Shown here piece by piece: positions 34,823 through 46,489 of a stretch of 64,000 nucleotides of DNA; positions within the stretch are counted from its first letter, which is position 1, and each line of letters starts with the position of its first letter. The notes beneath the pieces were generated by a model. The model worked only from the letters and a program-made list of their open reading frames with translations, did not search any database and was not told the DNA's origin. Origin of the DNA: Fomes fomentarius (Eukaryota > Basidiomycota > Agaricomycetes > Polyporales > Polyporaceae). The DNA is taken from NCBI GenBank assembly GCA_022606135.1, contig JABYQN010000001.1, positions 2,604,001 through 2,668,000 of the forward strand. Direction: 5' to 3'. The translations under genes were made by a program, and so were the position numbers.

Positions 34823-36490
34823 ATGGCTGCTACCGCCGTTGTAAACGGAAGCGCATCTTCTAGCAATTGGGAAGGTCGCTACTATCATGTAGACCAGATC
34901 CTCGATAGACCAGGTCCCCGCACAGATCCATCGTTCCTTGCAGGAGATGAGGTGCGTGTATTTTAGCCCACGAGACGTGTTCACGACGCCAAATGGGCCG
35001 GAACTGCTAGGTGAAGACATTCCTACGAGAACAGTGCAAGATCCTGGTCATTGGTGCTGGTGGACTCGGATGCGAGATCCTGGCCAACCTCGCTCTATCC
35101 GGTTTCAAGGACATCCATGTAATAGACATGGATACGATCGATATCAGTAACTTGAACCGTCAGTTTCTCTTCAGGTGAGCCCTCCATTCTACCCCGACAA
35201 ATTCTGGCTGACAATGTTGTCAGACCGAAGGACGTTGGTAACTCGAAGGCCATTGTGGCGGCGGAATTCATCATGAACCGCGTACCTGGAGTGAAGGTCA
35301 CACCGTATGTATACCCCCAATACTCGCAAAACGTGTTCCATAACTACGATATAGGTACTTCGGAAAGATCCAAGACAAAGACGAATCCTACTACATGCAA
35401 TTCAACCTAATCATCTGTGGTCTCGACTCTGTCGAGGCGCGACGATGGATTAACGCTACGTTGGTCAACATGGTAGATGCCGAGAACCCAGAAAGCCTGA
35501 AACCTCTAATCGATGGTGGAACAGAAGGCATGTTCGTCAAGTTTACAGTGTTTCTTTCCAGATTACTCAAAAGTCCGCAGGGTTCAAGGGCCAGGCTCGT
35601 GTGATACTCCCTACAGTCACTTCTTGTTATGAGTGCTCGCTTGATATGCTCAACAAGCCTACCGCATTCCCCATCTGTACCATTGCAAACACTCCGCGTC
35701 TCCCAGAACACTGCATAGAGTGGGCATCAGTACTAGAATGGCCGCGCGTTCATGGAGGTATGCTCAGTAGGTTTGCTAAGCAATATATCATACTCAACTA
35801 CCTATTCAGAGAAGAAGATGGATACAGACAACCCGGAGCACATCTCATGGCTGTATCAGATTGCGCTGGCCCGCGCGAAGGAATTCAAGATCGAGGGTGT
35901 CACGTACTCGCTGACGCAAGGTGTTGTTAAGAACATCATCCCTGCGATTGCGTCGACGAATGCTATCATCGCCGGTGAGTATACTTGAACCATCTAAACC
36001 GACACGTCTCTGACCTCGGACACGTCAAGCTTCGTGCTGTAACGAGGCATTCAAGATCGCGACGAGCTCAGCCGCGTATTTGAACAATTATTTCATGCTC
36101 ATTGGTACCGACAGCGTCTACTCCTACACATTTGAGCATGAGAAACGTCAAGATTGCCCAGTATGCGGCGGGGAGTCTCTCGACATATCCATCAACAGGG
36201 AATGGACGGTGGAGCGCTTGATCGAGACACTTATTGAGAGACAGGACATGTCAGTGGACCCTATCTGGGAACAAACAGTGAACTAACCTACAATCATCAG
36301 CCAAGTCAAGAAACCGTCGCTGTCCGCACCTGGCAAGCAGATCTACTTCCAAGCTCCACCGCAATTGGAGCAGGCTACCCGTCCCAACCTCGAGAAGAAG
36401 GTATCGGAGTTGGTTCCAGATGGTGGAGAGATCACAGTCACTGCGACGACCTTGCCGTTTAACTTGTCTTTGCGTATCAAGTACACCTAG
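34823..36490 (+). CDS. UBA3: NEDD8-activating enzyme E1 catalytic subunit
   Basis: Uba3 with Ula1/APPBP1 adenylates NEDD8/Rub1 and passes it to Ubc12 for cullin modification. The start at 34823 gives [20 protein letters not shown]. The nucleotide-binding site is [20 protein letters not shown], with [20 protein letters not shown] and [13 protein letters not shown] after it. The catalytic cysteine is in [20 protein letters not shown]. The zinc-binding cysteines are in [11 protein letters not shown] and [15 protein letters not shown]. The C-terminal ubiquitin-fold part reads [20 protein letters not shown] and [12 protein letters not shown]. Every motif is intact and the length (about 430 residues) is normal. 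Seven or so short introns. Confidence 0.95.
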
Positions 36491-36689
36491 ACTTAGATTC
36501 ATCGACTTTGTTCGTGTACCCACATCGTAGTAGCATGTTGTCAATCACGGACTTGAATCCGTTGTACTCTGTGATCCGGGTACTAGTTGTCCGTTACTGA
36601 CGTAAGTAGCGTATGTACCCTAGGCCGGACCGAACGCCGAAAGAGCAGGTCACGGGCGCCTTTGCACTCTACTTGCTGTACGGAGCACG

Positions 36690-38164
36690 ATGACTGCTGG
36701 GTTGTCTCGGACGCACTTGTCTCGCCTTTTTTTCCGCACAGTCCAACGTCGACGATGCTACTCGACTCGCCCGCCCGTCAACATTCTTGGCCAGCAGTAT
36801 CCCGGCGACGAGAAGACGAACATCACCTCCGCCATTATAGACAAGGTTGGACGTAACCTCTATATGGATCCATCTCACCCACTGGGCATCCTGCAAAACC
36901 TCATCTCCTCTCACTTCCACAACTTCAACGCCATGGTTGGTGTTCCACCCGTCGTCACGCCAGCGCAAAACTTCGACGACCTCGGGTTCCCGCCAGACCA
37001 CCCGGGACGCGCCGCGACGGACAGCTACTACATCAACAAAGACCTCATGCTCCGCACACACACGTCCGCACACGAAGTCGAGACTTTCGCGCGGGGCGAG
37101 CGGAAGTGGCTGCTCTCAGCAGACGTGTACCGGCGCGACGAGATCGACGCGTCGCACTACCCGGTCTTCCACCAGATGGAGGGCGCACGCGTCTTCTCCG
37201 CGGACGCGTTCGGGCGCGCGGAGCTCGAGGATGACAACGCACGGCTCGCGCGCCATCTCGCGCGCTCGAACATCGTCATCGAGGACGTCCCGCACATCAC
37301 GCCGTCGAACCCGAGGCAGGATGCGCACGACCCGGTCCTGGCGGAGCTCGTTGCGCACAATCTCAAGCTCTCGCTCAACAGCCTTATGCTGACGCTCTTT
37401 GGCAACAGAGCGGGGGTGAACGAAGGCGAGCCGCTGCGCGTGCGGTGGATAGAAGCGTATTTCCCTTTCACGACGCCGAGCTATGAGGTCGAAGTGTTCT
37501 TCCGCGGGAAGTGGTTGGAGATTCTTGGATGCGGAGTTGTACAGCAGAAGACGTTGGACAGTGCCAGTGCGTGTCACCCTTCCTGTATTCGTGTCATTGC
37601 AATTGATGTTTCATGCAGAGATATCCGACAGCATAAGTTGGGCCTTTGGTCTTGGGTTGGAGCGCATCGCAATGATCCTCTTCTCAATACCTGACATCCG
37701 GCTCTTCTGGTCGCAAGATCAGCGCTTCCTTTCTCAATTCACGGCTGGAGAAATCAACACGTTCAAGTCGTACTCAAAATACCCAGCATGCTACAAGGAT
37801 GTGAGCTTCTGGCTGCCCCAGACTGGGCTGCACGACAACGACTTCTGTGACCTTGTCCGTGATACCGTTGGTGACTTAGTGCAAGACGTCGTTCTCGTAA
37901 GCGGGCATGCACGAATCGTCCGAACTGGATACTGACAAAGTCACAGATCGACTCCTTCACGCACCCGAAAACGAACCGGAGCAGCAAATGCTATCGCATC
38001 AACTACTGTTCTATGGACAGGTAATGGGACTTGGGGATGCAACGAACCACCACGAACTATATACTAAGCTACCCAACAGGTCATTGTCCAACGACGAGGC
38101 AAATGCCATCCACGACCAGGTTATTGCCGACCTGAAGGACAAGTTTGGAGTAGAGATTCGTTGA
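36690..38164 (+). CDS. MSF1: Mitochondrial phenylalanyl-tRNA synthetase
   Basis: Monomeric class II synthetase that charges mitochondrial tRNA-Phe. The start at 36690 gives a basic, Arg-rich presequence, MTAGLSRTHLSRLFFRTVQR, followed by RRRCYSTRPPVNILGQ. Then GILQNLISSHFHNFNAMVG, VTPAQNFDDLGFPPDHPGR, LMLRTHTSAHEVETF (motif 2 side), DVYRRDEIDASHYPVFHQME, YFPFTTPSYEVEVFFRGKW, LEILGCGVVQQ, SWAFGLGLERIAMILFSIPD (motif 3) and IRLFWSQDQRFLSQF. The C-terminal anticodon-binding (FDX-ACB) domain reads YPACYKDVSFWLP, IDSFTHPKTNRSSKCYRINY and ANAIHDQVIADLKDKFGVEI. Three introns sit in the 3' third; the first 900 coding bases are one exon. It is convergent with MGE1, 99 bases apart. Confidence 0.95.
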
Positions 38165-38263
38165 TTAGCGGGGATGAATACTATAATAATAGAGGTCTAC
38201 CACTCCACTCCACTACGACTCTCGACCCTACGTCTATCGCGTCGCTCCAGCTGCTCCGGTAGA

Positions 38264-39090
38264 TCATGACGAGGTATCTTGTACGACGCCGACTTGTGCG
38301 GCACGCAAGACACGGTCCTTGATCATGTATCCGACCTTCTGACACTCCAACACGGTGCCAGGCTCCTTGCCAGGGATAGGTGCCTGGTAAAGCGCCTCGT
38401 GCAGGTTGGGGTCAAACTTCTCCCCGGTAGGGTCGTATGGTTTGACGTGGTGCTTGAACAGGGTGTGGAGGAGTAACCGCTGAGTCGCCTCGACGCCCTC
38501 ATGCAGGTCTCGTAGGTGCGTCTCTACGGTCTTCTCGGTAGATGATGATGGAGCGTCGGATGATTCTGGAGGAGGGGTGAGGACGGATTTTGGGATGGAT
38601 TTGAGAGCCAGAGAGAGAACGTCGACGGTCTCGAGGAGGTCACTGGCGAAGCGGGAGATGGCAAAGTCTCGCGCTTGCTCCTTTTCTCTCGCAGCGTTTC
38701 GCTGGAGGTTGAGGAAGTCTGCTTGGAGGTACCGTAACCGTGTCTGAGAAATATGAGTCAGCGCAAGACGACAAGAGGCCAGGACACATAGGTATGTGCG
38801 TCTGGGATCAATGAGGTGTCAGTACTTACCATGCAGTCAGCGACTTTTGTCTCCTCCGCCTTGAGCTTGTGCAGTAATGTCGTCTCTGGTGACACCTCGA
38901 CCTCGTCCTTCTCGCTCTCCTCGGCTGGCTTTGGGTCCTCGGAGGACTGCGCCTTGTCTGAGTAATAGCGTGACCTCGTAGGGATGGCAGCTCTCCGACC
39001 AACAGCATTCACTGAAGAACGTGCCAGGGTGCGAGAGGAGAGCGCGCTGGTGCATGAGCGGAAGACAGAGGCAGCCTTAGCATTGAACAT
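38264..39090 (-). CDS. MGE1: Mitochondrial GrpE nucleotide-exchange factor
   Basis: Mge1 resets mitochondrial Hsp70 (Ssc1) in protein import and folding. The start at 39090 gives MFNAKAASVFRSCTSALSSR, an Arg/Ser-rich mitochondrial presequence, ending near RSRYYSDKAQSSED. An acidic linker leads into the long GrpE helix: ETTLLHKLKAEETKVADC, RYLQADFLNLQRNAAREKEQ and ARDFAISRFASDLLETVDVL. The beta domain has FDPNLHEALYQAPIPGKEPG, TVLECQKVGYMIKDRVLRAA and VGVVQDTSS. The GrpE signature (FDPNLHEA...VGYMIKDRVLRPA-type) is complete. One intron at about 38743-38829. Divergent from the C1-THF synthase gene. Confidence 0.95.
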
Positions 39091-39465
39091 GGCGAGGGGA
39101 GGAGGGCGTAACGAAGGCCGGGCGTAGACGGTGGACAAGTGACAGAGCGGAGGTGAGCAAGACGCTGGTTTCAGCCGCTGGCAGTGGCAGACGTCTTCAG
39201 AAATTTTGGGTGAATCGGTCACGTGCAAGGGGGTCGCTGGCTGGGGTTCGGTGTATTCGAGCTTCGCGCTCGCGTCCTGACTCGACCGGCTGGCCCTGGG
39301 TGCTCTCTCACACCGACCACCTCCTCGCGCACTCACGACGCGACGAGCTTCGACCCTGCGCTGTGTAAACTCTCCCGCGTGCACGAGAAACACGAGACCA
39401 GTTACACGGGTCAAACGCGAGCAAACAGCGCGCTACGCGTTGCCTGCCTCTAAAGGGAATTCGAG
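39091..39465. promoter_or_regulatory. Divergent promoter of MGE1 and C1-THF synthase
   Basis: This 375-base interval lies between two genes whose products (at least one isoform each) enter mitochondria. A CACGTG E-box core is at 39220-39225. No TATA element or coding sequence was seen. Confidence 0.4.
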
Positions 39466-42400
39466 ATGCGGCGATTCCTGCAGGTCCCTAGATATCGCCC
39501 TCTCCTCTCACCCTTCCTCCATCTGCGGACCATGGCCTCCTCTACCACTAGCGCAAAGATCATCGATGGCACTGCAATTGCGAAGTGCGTAGTCGCTTTC
39601 CTCGGTGTGCTGCGCAGGCTAACGCTCACGGACGCGATCCCTCAGATCTATTCGCAGCGAGGTCGCGGGCAGGATCAAGTCCCTGCAGTCCCAGTACCCC
39701 CACTTCAAGCCCCAGCTTGCTATCATCCAAGCTGGCGCACGTCCGGACTCGACCGTGTACGTGCGCATGAAGGCGAAGGCTGCAGAGGAAGTCGGCATCA
39801 CGTTCAAGCACGTCCAGGTTCCCGAGGAGGCTGAGGTCTCCGACATTGTAGACATCGTCAAGAAACTGAATGACGATGAGACTGTCAGCGGTATTCTTGT
39901 CCAACTTCCCCTTGGCCCTCATGTGGGTGCAGATGGCGAGCGCACTGTTACTGAGGCGGTCAGTCCTGAGAAGGATGTTGATGGGTACGTCCGCTACCTC
40001 CCTAGACAGCATATCCCGCCAGGCGGCCGCGTCGCTCCCTGTCGCACGCCCCTATATGGGAACGATCCGCTGCCGCGGTGTCGTTTGACTTGAAGATATA
40101 CGAACTCCTAGAATGTGGAACCATTCATCAACTAATACTGCCACCCTCACAGTTTCCACGCCTACAACATCGGTCACCTTGCTTCCCGTGCTTCGGACCC
40201 TCTATTCACGCCGTGCACACCCACCGGTGTCATCCGTCTCCTCGACTCAACTGGCGTCTCTCTGTCAGGCTCGCGCGCGGTGGTCCTCGGTCGCAGCGAC
40301 ATCGTCGGCAGTCCTGTGGCGGCCATGCTCAGGCACCGCGATGCCACCGTGACTCAATGCCACAGTCGGACACAGAACTTGCCGGATATTGTACGAACAT
40401 TTGACACGCTACTATCTGTAAACGCAGACCAATCAGACGTTCTCACCCCAGGTCAAAGAAGCTGATATCGTCGTTTCTGCGATCGGGAAGCCACACTTCG
40501 TGCAGGGCTCTTGGCTCAAGTCAGGTGCTGCTGTTATCGATGTTGGCACGAACTATATCCCAGGTGAGTATGCACTCTGTCCCTTTCAAGGTGCGTGTAA
40601 CAATATGATGTGTAGACGCAACGAAGAAGACCGGTCAACGTCTGGTTGGTGATGTGGACTTTGAGTCTGCCTCTGCTGTCGCCTCGCATATCACTCCTGT
40701 TCCTGGAGGAGTTGGCCCCATGACTGTCGCCATGCTCATGTCGAACACTCTCAAGGCTGCAGAACGGCTATGGGAAGAGTCGCGCTCGCGCCGCCTGAAG
40801 CCTCTCAAACTGAATATCCTGGAGAAGGTTCCAAGTGACATTGAGATCGCGATGGCACAGACGCCCAAGCCTGTTGCGCAACTCGCACATGAGATCGGCA
40901 TCCACCCTGACGAACTCGAGAGTTATGGCAAGTATAAGGCCAAGGTCGAGCTCAGTATCTTGAATCGTCTTGCTCACCGCAAGGATGGGAAGTACATCGT
41001 TATCTCCGGGTACGTTGAATGTGCTAGATATGGCGCGTCATTCCTGAATAGTTGCTTGCAGTATCACGCCGACGCCTCTTGGTGAGGGCAAGTCGACTAC
41101 TACCATCGGTCTTGCGCAGGCTCTTGGTGCACATCTTGGACGTCCTGCGTTCGCTTGCGTGCGTCAACCTAGTCAGGGCCCTACGTTCGGTATCAAGGGT
41201 GGTGCCGCTGGTGGAGGTTACAGCCAGGTCATTCCTATGGATGAGGTACATTTCTATTCAAGAGTGCTATGGGAATGCGCTTAGCCGCCTGTAGTTCAAC
41301 TTGCACTTGACCGGGGATATTCACGCTGTCACTGCTGCCAACAACCTGCTAGGTTCGCATATTACTCTAACTTCCATCGTGTGATCTACGCTTATTGACT
41401 GGATATATAGCTGCCGCCCTCGATGCACGCGTGTTCCATGAAGCGACTCAGTCCGACAAGGCCCTCTACAGCCGACTGGTTCCCGCGAAGAAGGGCAAGC
41501 GCGAATTTGCTCCTCTCATGCTTAAGCGTCTCAAGAAGTTAGGCATCGACAAGACCGATCCCAACGACCTTACGCCTGATGAGATCAATCGTTTTGCCCG
41601 CCTCGACGTCGACCCCGACACGATTACGTGGAACCGTGTTATCGACGTAAACGACCGTCACCTCCGCAAGATTACTATCGGACAGAACCCAACGGAGCAG
41701 GGCCACACGCGTGTCACTGGCTTCGACATCTCAGTGGCCAGTGAATGTATGGCCGTCCTTGCGCTGACTACCGACCTTGCGGACATGCGGGAGCGTCTAG
41801 GCGCGATGGTCGTTGCCACTAGCAAGCGCGGCGAGGCTATCACTGCGGACGACATCGGTGTGGGAGGTGCTCTTGCGGTGCTCATGAAGGACGCGATCAA
41901 GCCTAATCTCATGCAGACGCTTGAGGGCACACCTGTCTTTGTCCACGCCGGTCCCTTCGCAAACATCGCCCATGGTAACTCCTCTATCCTCGCGGACCGT
42001 GTCGCGCTCAAACTCGCCGGCACTGAAGAAGGCGACTCCTCTGACCGTATTGGGTACGTTCTCACTGAAGGTGGTTTCGGTGCGGACATGGGTATGGAGA
42101 AGTTCTGTAATATCAAGTGTCGCGTGAGCGGTCTCAAACCCGACGGCACGGTTATTGTCGCTACTACTCGTGCGCTGAAGATGCACGGCGGAGGACCGGA
42201 CGTGACGCCCGGAAAGCCTCTAGCAGACACGTATACGAAGGAGGACCTGGTCACCCTTCAGGAGGGCTGCAAGAACCTTGCCAAACACATCGAGAACGCG
42301 CGCAAGTTTGGCGTGAAGGTTATCGTTGCTGTCAACCGTTTCTCGTGAGTTCATACCGTGCTGATGGTAAACTACGTATCTGAACATGCATCTAGATCCG

Positions 42401-43032
42401 ATACCGATGCAGAACTCGAGCTCGTTAGGAAGCAAGCCCTTGCCGCCGGTGCAGACGCTGCCGTCATCAGCAACCACTGGGCAGAGGGTGGTGCCGGTGC
42501 TCGTGCTCTTGCGGAGGCCGTCATCAACGTTTGTGAGGGAGAGTCTAACTTCAAGTTCTTGTACGACCTCGAGCTTCCGATCGAGAAGAAGATCGAAATT
42601 ATCTCGAAGGAGATCTATGGCGCAGACGGTATCGAGCTCAGCGAGCTTGCGCAAAAGCAAGTAGAGACGTACACTCGTCAAGGCTATAGCAACCTGCCCA
42701 GTAAGTGTATCTCAGCCCTCATGAATCGGTCAATCATGAGCTCATCATACGCTCAGTCTGTATGGCGAAGACCCAGTACTCGTTCTCCCACGATCCTAAG
42801 CTTAAGAACGTCCCAAGTGGCAGGTGGACTGGCAATTTTCATGCGAAAGTCTGCTCACGACTTCCTTCCAGGTTTCACCATCCCAATCCGCGCCGTTCGT
42901 CTATCGGCAGGCGCGGGCTTCTTGTACCCCATTCTTGGTGATATGCAGACGATGCCTGGTCTCGGCACCCGTCCCGGATTCTGGGAGGTCGGGCTCGACC
43001 CCGAGACCGGCAGGGTTGTCGGTCTCTTCTGA
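39466..43032 (+). CDS. ADE3: Trifunctional C1-tetrahydrofolate synthase
   Basis: One polypeptide with methylene-THF dehydrogenase, methenyl-THF cyclohydrolase and formyl-THF synthetase activities. Residues 1-22 ([20 protein letters not shown]...) are basic and could target mitochondria. A second in-frame ATG at 39532, in a strong ACCATGG context, starts the cytosolic-looking [13 protein letters not shown]. The dehydrogenase/cyclohydrolase part shows [15 protein letters not shown] (catalytic Lys in YVRMK), [39 protein letters not shown] and [15 protein letters not shown]. The synthetase part shows [20 protein letters not shown] (ATP loop), [20 protein letters not shown] and [45 protein letters not shown] and [20 protein letters not shown] complete it. 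All domains are intact, about 940 residues, with about eight introns; the second is about 160 bases. The short gap to PNGase A is convergent. Confidence 0.96.
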
Positions 43033-43361
43033 TCCCCCCCGGCTCACGAAGATCAATTCATCTAGACGCTATATCTTCACCAGATAGGCTCTAGTCTCCC
43101 AGCAACGTTCTGCATACCGTTCAACACGGCACAAAGCGAGCCTCAACGGCCCGCGATGCTATGTGTGTTGAGGATCAGGGACTCTCCCGTGGCAGGAGCA
43201 GCGCCGAGGCGGGACAGTGGTTTGAGTACGATGTCTGATATCTGTGAATGTGTTGGTAGCTGTCGTCGGTGCTTTCGATGTAACTGCTTAACAAGCAACA
43301 GTGGATAGATGTAGATGTACATTCACAATCGCAGTGGTTACGGTCATCTGCACGCGATGCT
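43033..43361. other. Convergent 3' intergenic region
   Basis: 329 bases between the stops of C1-THF synthase (+) and the amidase (-). It presumably contains both 3' UTRs and polyadenylation sites. No gene was seen. Confidence 0.4.
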
Positions 43362-45915
43362 CTAGTTGCCGGTCTGCCTCGCACCAGGGAGCCTCGGCTT
43401 GGCGACGACGAGCGGAATATTGGCAGCATGAGAGATACTAGGGAGCTGGAGAGTTTGTGGCGGAAGCGTGCCGTCTTGGCGGTCGGAAGTGATATTGTTG
43501 TTGACCACAGAGACTTCCCTGTCGTAAGTATTACCGTTCTGGTCGACGTAGGAGAATGTGTTGCTGTTGGTACCGTTACCGCTGTTGCCCGAAGCGGATA
43601 GATGGAAGAACCCGGCTGTGCAGATAGGATACCGTCAGTCGTATGCCAAAGCATATATGTCAGATTGGGTTCAATCGCATGAACTCACTGGCCAGCTGAT
43701 GATTGGTGATGGTCGAGCCTAGGATGAATGGCGCTGGGTCGGAGTTGCGAATGTACGAGTGGTCGAAGTTTGCCACGACTACGCCAGGTAGGCAGTGATC
43801 ATGCCAGTCAGCATAGGGGCCGCGAACAGTCGGCGACTAGACTCACAATCTGATCCGTCGGACGAGAGGACAGTCAGGTTGATGAACAGCGGGTACGAGA
43901 ACGAGTCCACGAGGGTCTGCACCCCGTTGTGCGTCGACAAGAAGCTGCCCGTGGCGGTTTGGTTCACGATCTGAAGACCGCAGTCAGCAATCACAGTCAA
44001 CCGTGGTATCTTGCAAACTAGATGTGGGAAGAAGCGCACCTGGATGAACGTGTTGTCCAGATAGTTCTGCGTGTTCGAGTACGACAGGGTCTGCTCCCAA
44101 ACGACCTGTGTCGTCTCCCCGCTCCCGCTCGTGATCTCGGCCTCGATGTGGATATTGCGAGTGGCGGTGACCGTGATGTTCACGTCGCCGTTTTGGCCTA
44201 CATTGCCCGTCGTGCTCGTCTCTGCAAACAGCGGCGCGTCGTGGACGGTGATCTTCCCCGTCGTTGGCTTGCCCGAGGGATCGGTCACGACCTGGAGATT
44301 GCCCGACACAAACCAATTCTGGTTGATCGTGTGGTCGTCTTCAGCAGACAGCACGTCGAGGCTGATGCTGTGCGGCTGCCCGTCGGTGAGAACGGGCACG
44401 AAGGGCGTCAGGTCGAGGAAGTACGTTGGGAGGTCGACCGCGCCGTAGGACGTGATCGGTCTGGAATGGTCCGTCAGACTATCATAATGGAAGCGAATCA
44501 ACTCGTGGTCGAGCTTTCACGCACCTCCAAGCGGTAGGCACGATGCCTCCCGTGAAGATCACTGCGTATCTGATATAAGATGAGAGCGAGCATATAGACA
44601 AGAAATTCGGGTCACTTACGGGAATGCAACGCCGGCAAGCTGACCGTCAACAAGCAAGCGGACTTCACGGAAAGGGCCCTCTCCAAAGGTTGTCCCACTC
44701 GGAAGGTCTGGTAGGAACTGGTTGGCGGCGTTGAAATACTAGATCGCACACCGGTTAGGTGGGGTTGTCATACCATCAATATATTGTATGCATGACTCAC
44801 CCAGAACTCCTCGTTGCCATTGCCAGACGCGTAGAGCTCAGCAAACACCTTGACTGCGTTCTGGGGCACTGTGACATTGAGCTACACACACAACCACAGT
44901 CAGCTCACTATATCTACCCAAGTGAGCCACAGAAGACCCACTGAGAACGCGGGCGGCACCGAGGCGTCGTTGCCAGTGTCATTCGCAAGAGTAGATACAG
45001 GGATGATGAGATCTGCCTTGAGCGCAGGTGGGTAGTTGTCGTCAGACTGGAAGAACGTTGCCTGTAAGGTAGCTGGAAATCGCCGTCATTAGTCTCACGC
45101 GCAAGACCATCTATTGGAGCGTCGTACGTACTGGCATATTGACCGTCCAAGCCTGTCTCCAGCAAGTTGTCAAGCTGGAGGATGAAGGTACCCGGACTCG
45201 CGAACAGAGGGGTATAGCGCGTCACGTCCTTGAGGTGCGTCCAGATGATACCGTCCCCGCGCGTCGGCTCTGGGGTTGAGGTGCGCCAAACTGGAATTGA
45301 TTTCGGTTAGAGCGATATCCCGCGACGCTTCAAAGAAACTGTGGTTCCTGACTTTCGACGTTCTGGAAGGTGAAGATGCCTGGAAAATAGGGTCAGTCTC
45401 GATGCATCATAATACCAGCGTTCGGTAGAGTAGTAGTAGTACCCACCGAGACGGTCAAACTGAGTGCCGTTCGAGGTCACTGTGAAGTTGAGGCTAATTC
45501 CTGCCCACGAGCCAACAGGGCCACAATCTGTCGGAGGCCTGTGCAGATTGTCTCAGAATGTATGTTTGTACCAAGGCACTGCAAACACTCACTCGTATTG
45601 CACAACCTCGGCACTTTTGTGGACAAACCGTGAGCGCTAGAGATGCAATGCAAAATCGGAGTAGAGCGGACGTACGCGCCAAAAGAGTTACCGAACGTCC
45701 GCCTGCGAATGCACCATACAACGGCCTCTGAGCTTCGGGGCAGTCGAACGAGCACATACGGACACGTACTGCAAGATCTGGATCGTGCATTGGTTCGCGT
45801 CTTGCGGGAGTGGGGGAGGCTGTGCAACCTGGAAGTCGACCAGGCGTGCACAGCGCACCGCCGCAGACGCGAGCACAAGGCCCGCGAGCGCGCTCCTGAC
45901 GGACTGCACAAGCAT
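43362..45915 (-). CDS. Secreted peptide-N-glycanase A-type amidase
   Basis: Similar to peptide N4-(N-acetyl-beta-glucosaminyl)asparagine amidase A (PNGase A family), which removes N-glycans from glycopeptides. The start at 45915 gives a signal peptide, MLVQSVRSALAGLVLASAAV. Blocks in order: RLVDFQVAQPPPLP, GPVGSWAGISLNFTVTSNGT, QFDRLGIFTFQNVEVWRTST, PEPTRGDGIIWTHLKDVTRY and FEYASGNGNEEFWYFNA-like. GEGPFREVRLLVDGQLAGVA, FPYAVIFTGGIVPTAWRPIT, SYGAVDLPTYFLDLTPFVPV and DGQPHSISLDVLSAEDDHTI follow. The rest reads VNITVTATRNIHIEAEIT and VWEQTLSYSNTQNYLDN. The tail is GFFHLSASGNSGNGTNSN and PLVVAKPRLPGARQTGN. The GGIVPTAWRPI-to-YDLPTY segment is the family core. Several NxT/S sequons fit a secreted glycoprotein. 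About nine short introns. Confidence 0.88.
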
Positions 45916-46489
45916 GGTATGTCAGGTGAAAGCTGTAGGGCCAGCCGAACGTTGAGAGAGGACAGAAGGCCGGGGGAAACGAAGGTGTTATGGCGCGAGA
46001 GCTGGCGTCTTTATATGCACGGTGCACGCGATGCTGATGAGAAAGTTCGCTGCATGTAGCTTCTCGACAGAAATATGCGAGATAGTCCGCCATGTGGGCC
46101 GAGGTGACATGAATGGGACCGGTTGAAAGTTGCCATCGAAGGCGATACCGCGACCGTCAGCTCATCTGTAGCGTCCAGTCGAGCTTGACAACCGATTGTT
46201 GATATTCGCTCTAGTAAGGACACCGCCGCACCTGAAACAAGACCGTAGTAGGTGATAGAGCGGGATGACCGAAATACCTTCGGCGCGGTAGAAGCGGACC
46301 TTGGCCTGAGGTTCCTACCTGATGAAGTATGATCAGGCTGCTCGAGACGTACTAGAAATACTACCATAAAATTTGCTGAAATAGATACCGAAAGTTGTGC
46401 AGGCAGGCAACGGTACATGTACATGAACGATGTTCTTCTGCGCACGACCAAAAGCCACGAATGGCTGAAAAGTCAAGAGTATCCATACC
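45916..46489. other. Intergenic, no gene seen
   Basis: 574 bases between the amidase start and the PMP3-like stop, both on the minus strand. It probably holds the amidase promoter. No motif recognised. Confidence 0.4.

Noticed and set aside
36491..36689. Possible tRNA in the UBA3-PheRS gap
   Set aside because: No stretch forms the four stems with a GGTTCGAATCC-type arm; several other gaps were also scanned by eye without a convincing hit.
36847..37392. Long Arg/Thr/Ser-rich open frame inside the PheRS gene
   Set aside because: High GC at third positions keeps alternate frames open; the PheRS frame carries all the conserved motifs.
39190..39215. Possible heat-shock element upstream of MGE1
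   Set aside because: GAAATTTT and a nearby GGTGAA only loosely match alternating GAA/TTC units; the spacing is wrong for a clear element.
41658..42254. Minus-strand open frame opposite C1-THF synthase
   Set aside because: It is a shadow of a strongly conserved synthetase exon with no motif of its own.
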